From Phocoena phocoena (lineage: Eukaryota; Chordata; Mammalia; Artiodactyla; Phocoenidae): 64,000 nt of DNA. Positions 60,681 through 64,000 of this stretch are shown piece by piece. The position numbers and the translations under genes are program-made. The DNA is taken from NCBI RefSeq assembly GCF_963924675.1, contig NC_089225.1, forward strand, positions 80,697,951 to 80,761,950, in the 5' to 3' direction. The notes beneath the pieces were generated by a model, which saw nothing but the letters and a program-made list of their open reading frames with translations, ran no database searches and was not told the origin of the DNA. Each line of letters begins with the position of its first letter. Within the stretch, counting starts at the first letter, position 1.

Positions 60681-61870
60681 TTCAACTTAACCATGCAGAT
60701 CTCTTATACAACTCCATATCCCAACAAATGTCTGACGAAATAAAATTCATATTTTATGGCAAGACGACTTAAACATATTTAAACATAAAATTTTTCTTTG
60801 CCTACTTGGGCCTCCTCCCTCCACTTTAGTGTGTATTGCACATCTGCAGTAACCAGATCTCTTTAGGAGATAACTTCCTTCTTATCTTGTAAGGGGCCAG
60901 GATGACCCATGACCCACTCTTTGCTTTGTATGTGTAGATTTGGATTGTGTAAACTGTCAATAATATGCCATTTAATGTACAGCCCACAGTCTCAAAAACA
61001 TCTAACAGTGCTTTGACTTCTAACAAACGGAACAGTTCTTAGAGCTTTCTGAGAGGCTGTTCTCAGAGTCATAACCCTGTTTGGCTCAAATAAAATTTTC
61101 CACTTCTTTCTTAGATCGACTACTGATCAATTTTCGTCAGCACATCTAACAGAAAAAAGTGCTCAATAAATGTTGAATGAATGATGCCCATTTAATGTGC
61201 AGTGCCATCACACAAAGGTGTAGGGCCATGCTATTTTTCTTCAGATTGCAATTGGACTAAGGGGAAGGTGTAGTGGTTCTATTAGGATTTCAGCTGTAAA
61301 GCGAAAAGTACTGCATCAACTTGTTTTAACTTAAAAAGCTCTACCAAAGGAGTCTGGTTTATCAACATTTTACAACCAAGCACTGTCCCAGGGTGACTGT
61401 GTTCAGTTAGGAGGATTCATTTGGTGCTTCCAGGCTGGGATGACATCAAAGGGTTCTCGCTCCAGTGGTAGTTCTGGGACAAGATCTCTTCCTCCTCAGC
61501 CCTCACTGTACCTGTTCCTCTCCCAGGACACCTTACTACTTTCGGTATGGATTTTTACAGTTCTCCCTCTGCACGCGGAAGGCTCATCACGCCGGAAAAC
61601 AGATACGTTGGTAACAGACACCCCTTGCACAGAAGGCCCATCACTGCTGGACAGAGGAACGGTCTTTAAAGAGGGAGCCTCTCACCCCAACAAGTATTTA
61701 CTGACTTCGGTCTGGGCCTCGCGCAACTGACCAGCTGGCCGTTCTCGGCCAGCCGAGGGTCCTCAGGGCGGCGGGGCCGGAGGCAGCCTGGGGAGGGCAG
61801 AGAGGGAGGCGCAGCGACGCTGCCCGGAGTGCCGAGGTGAAGGCCGGGGACTGGGTGCACCTGGACTCAC

Positions 61871-62200
61871 CTCACAAGCCCCGAGCTAAGCAGGAGAGGG
61901 AGGCAAGCTGCCCCGCCGCCCAACCACGCACCGCCAGGTCTCCGGGTGGCGCGGCTGCGGCCGCCTCGTGCCTGCCGGACGCTACCCCGCTGAATGGTCG
62001 CCGCTGGAAAAGCGGCTTCGGCCCCAGCGGGAAAGGCCAAATTCTTTTAGGCAGTGCAGAAGCGGGGTCGCGGGGTCGCAGGGTCGCAGGGTCGAGCAAG
62101 ACGCTCCGGAGGCCGGCGAGTGGGGCGGGGAATGGGCAGCCTCCCTCCTTCACACCGAATCTCCCGCCCTGCTCAGGAGGCGGAGCCCCAGGGAACCAAT
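61871..62200 (-). other. ORC2: Probable non-coding ORC2 exon 1
   Basis: On the - strand CTTGTGAG|GTGAGTCC at 61871/61870 is a strong 5' splice site inside the CpG island, and the start-codon exon needs an upstream exon to splice from. The right edge (transcription start) is a guess from the CCAAT/ETS block. A further non-coding exon in 57.8-61.8 kb cannot be excluded. Confidence 0.55.
62065..62095 (+). repeat. 8-bp G-rich tandem repeat with G-quadruplex pattern
   Basis: Nearly four copies of gggtcgc(a/g) lie inside the CpG island. The four G-runs of 3-4 bases, separated by 4-5 bases, meet the usual G3+N1-7 quadruplex pattern on the + strand, the template strand for ORC2. Confidence 0.85.
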
Positions 62201-62414
62201 AGGAAGTGGCGTTGGCTGAGAGCGACGGCTCTGACCGCCAGTCGGCGCCGGTCTGATGGCCTCGCCCACAAGAAACCCGAAGAAAACGAATCCCTAAGCG
62301 CTGGGTTCTGGGCTTTGCTTTTCCTCTTTCCGTTTCCGGTGAAGGGAGAAGGAAGTGTTGGTTAGATCTGAGGAAACTGGAGGAGTTGGAGTGGGCTGAG
62401 TGGGCTCTCTGGCT

Positions 62415-62506
62415 TGACGCAATCTTGAAAGTGTTCATTGGTTTCTCTTTACACCTTCTTTGACGCAATCTTGAAAGTGTTCATTGATTTCTCTTTATAC
62501 CTTCTT
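62415..62506 (+). repeat. 46-bp tandem duplication upstream of the ORC2 promoter
   Basis: Copies at 62415-62460 and 62461-62506 differ at only two bases. Each starts tgacgcaatcttgaaagtgt. Copy 1 contains cattgg (inverted CCAAT), which is cattga in copy 2. Each copy keeps a CRE/ATF-like tgacgcaa. Confidence 0.9.
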
Positions 62507-62567
62507 TTGGGGAAAAAGATAATGGGAATGAATTTGAGTTTATTTATTTATTTATAACGTTACCTCA

Positions 62568-62579
62568 TTTGGCGTGAAA
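62568..62579. promoter_or_regulatory. E2F-like motif upstream of ORC2
   Basis: The motif tttggcgtgaaa closely resembles the near-palindromic E2F consensus TTTSGCGCSAAA with one core change. It lies about 370 bp upstream of the presumed ORC2 start, which would fit G1/S control, but a 12-bp match alone is weak. Confidence 0.35.
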
Positions 62580-62819
62580 GGTAGGATCAAGTGCATCTCA
62601 GGGGTTTGGGGTGGGGAGGCGGGGAGCAATGCTCTCTAGTAAGAAGAGAATTTTGGCTGGGGCACTGAATGTAGAGATGGGAATCAGACTGCTAATAGGA
62701 TGAAGAGACAGGGAAAATAGAAGGAATAGATGCAGAGAAAGCTGAGGAAAAAGATAATGAGGAAGAAAAAGAATGAACCTGCTGGAGTAACAGTGTCACC
62801 CACTAATAATACGATTTTA

Positions 62820-63375
62820 TTTGGATTCATTCATTCATTCAGAACAAAACCTGCTTACAAGATAATAACGTTACACTTTTGAGCGAGCTGAGCACGGTCT
62901 CTGCCCTCACAGTAGATCCTATAGGGGAAGATACTGAATAGACAATATAGAGAAAAATGCTACGATTTGGGAAGTCCAGTGTTTATCGAACCACTGGCAG
63001 GAGTATCTAATTAAAGTACAGCAAGATTCAGGAACAATTTTCTTGGAAGAAGAGATATTTAAACTGAAACCTGAGGACTGAGTAGCTTTAAGCCAGAAAA
63101 AGAGGAGGGGTAAAGTTTTCCAGGTAGAAGGCCCAAATCAATATAGTGGGTGTATAAAGGGCCATGAGGCAAGTGCCACAAGTGCCAACGTTGGATCTGT
63201 TGTTATGAAGAGCTAGTTTGGCCCTTAGGGCACTAGTCAGATTTGTATTGAAAGATCATTCTGGATAAAGGAGGTAAAATGTGGGAGCAGAGGGAAGGAA
63301 GAGACAGATGGAGTCACACCATTTTGGAAGCTGTTTAGGACATCAGATTGGGAAATGGAAATGGTTGTAGCCTGG
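62820..63375 (-). repeat. L2 fragment
   Basis: Antisense L2 3' end (attcattcattcattcagaa, ttccaggtagaaggcccaa, aagggccatgaggcaagtgc). It lies upstream of ORC2. From about 63.4 kb to the window end I see no feature. Confidence 0.6.
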
Positions 63376-64000
63376 ATAGCTCAGTATTCCATTTTGTTTA
63401 GCAGGATTTAAGAAAACAAAAGAGAAAGGTAATTTTCTGTACGTTGGAGATAAAGAATTTGGGGGACTGAGTAGAGGGAAGATGAAAGAAAACGTAGCCA
63501 ACAGTTAACAGTGAAGTGCTTGAAAAGTTCTTAAAAATGTGAAGATCTGGGAATATTTAATATTCAACTAATATGTTCTTTATGTTTCTATGATGTAAAC
63601 TCTCTTCCATCTCCCCCTCCAATCTTCACTAAACTCTTCTGCAAACTCAGAGGACTTGGTGTGAGCAGTGGGTTTTGATTTTGTTTTTAATGGTATATGT
63701 GTGGAAAATAGAGGGAAGGAGCTGAGTTTCCCTTCTAGATTGATACTAGGCTAGATAAAAACAAAGAGCCATACCATTCAGAATGGAGATCCAGGATTCA
63801 GAAGTGGAAGTTGAAGATGGAGGTGATCATAAAATGGCAACTCCTGCATGTATTCACACACATTTTGTGTAGAACATTAGAACATTAGATTTTTCCAAGA
63901 GAAAGAGAGGACCAAGTCAATTTTGTGTATATCTTAAGGGGGTAGAGATGCCAGCAGTTAATTGGGTTATAGTTTGAAATTTAGGGCTAGGCTTTAAAAG

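Larger units (their letters stand above)
57826..61870. other. ORC2 first intron region
   Basis: SINE-free, in contrast to the rest of the gene. It holds MIR remnants (59035-59110, 59335-59560, 60505-60680). An unrecognised non-coding exon could lie here; nothing else is identifiable. Confidence 0.6.
61730..62300 (-). promoter_or_regulatory. ORC2: ORC2 CpG-island promoter
   Basis: This is the only CpG-dense, GC-rich stretch in the window and it lies at the 5' end of ORC2. It has no TATA box. It contains a CCAAT box (62196-62200; ATTGG on the gene strand), an adjacent ETS-like aggaagtg (62201-62208) and GC boxes (cccgccc near 62163). A second ETS-like tttccggt is at 62332-62339. This layout is typical of a housekeeping, cell-cycle-linked gene. 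Confidence 0.85.

Noticed and set aside
61837..62468. Long open frames on both strands in the CpG island (e.g. 198 codons on - at 61872-62468, 121 codons on + at 61837-62202)
   Set aside because: GC-rich DNA is poor in stop codons; the frames overlap on both strands, resemble no protein I know, and sit at the ORC2 promoter. A divergent non-coding RNA is possible but unsupported.
1..64000. Endogenous retrovirus, CRISPR array, operon or other unusual gene system
   Set aside because: No retroviral reading frames or paired LTRs, no spaced short repeats and no compact gene clusters were seen. The window is an ordinary two-gene mammalian locus.

Overview
This is a mammalian nuclear window, almost certainly from a whale or dolphin. 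It is packed with tRNA-derived SINEs of the CHR family (heads like gggcttccctggtggcgcag, short-form ends like gaggcccgcgtaccgc plus an A-tail), which is the SINE signature of Cetacea, and it carries a cetacean-type LINE-1. There is no prokaryotic, plasmid or CRISPR content. Long introns, GT-AG splice sites and one CpG island confirm a vertebrate locus. The gene pair matches the human 2q33.1 order, where NIF3L1 and ORC2 are convergent neighbours.

Layout: (1) 1-6.9 kb holds the last three coding exons of NIF3L1 on the + strand, ending at the stop codon at 6688-6690. (2) 6.9-10.7 kb is the tail-to-tail intergenic gap, filled with MIR, L2, CHR SINEs and a MER2-like DNA transposon. (3) 10.7-62.2 kb is the whole of ORC2 on the - strand: a 3' UTR, 16 coding exons and a CpG-island promoter with a probable non-coding first exon whose donor is at 61871/61870. 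The 16 exons sum to 1734 nt, i.e. 577 codons plus stop. All phases agree and 577 is the length of human ORC2, so the gene is intact. (4) 62.3-64.0 kb is upstream flank with a 46-bp tandem duplication and an antisense L2 fragment.

The ORC2 introns have been enlarged by retrotransposition. The largest insertion is a 5'-truncated, broken LINE-1 (26737-32335) with two SINEs nested in it and a third SINE inserted at its left target-site duplication. About 38 CHR SINE copies or fragments are visible in the window.

Functionally, the two genes are unrelated housekeeping genes: NIF3L1 is a metal-binding NIF3/DUF34 protein, and ORC2 is a core subunit of the origin recognition complex. I did not find a new gene system. 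The second-look items concern mobile-DNA mechanics around an essential gene. A SINE's target-site duplication overlaps an ORC2 5' splice site. Three insertions consist only of A-rich tails flanked by duplications. One L1-endonuclease target was used twice. A twin-primed L1 splits a SINE. The CpG island has an 8-bp G-rich tandem repeat, and a 46-bp duplication lies just upstream of it.

Exons were read directly from splice sites and reading frame. Repeat family names come from memory of consensus sequences and were not checked with RepeatMasker.
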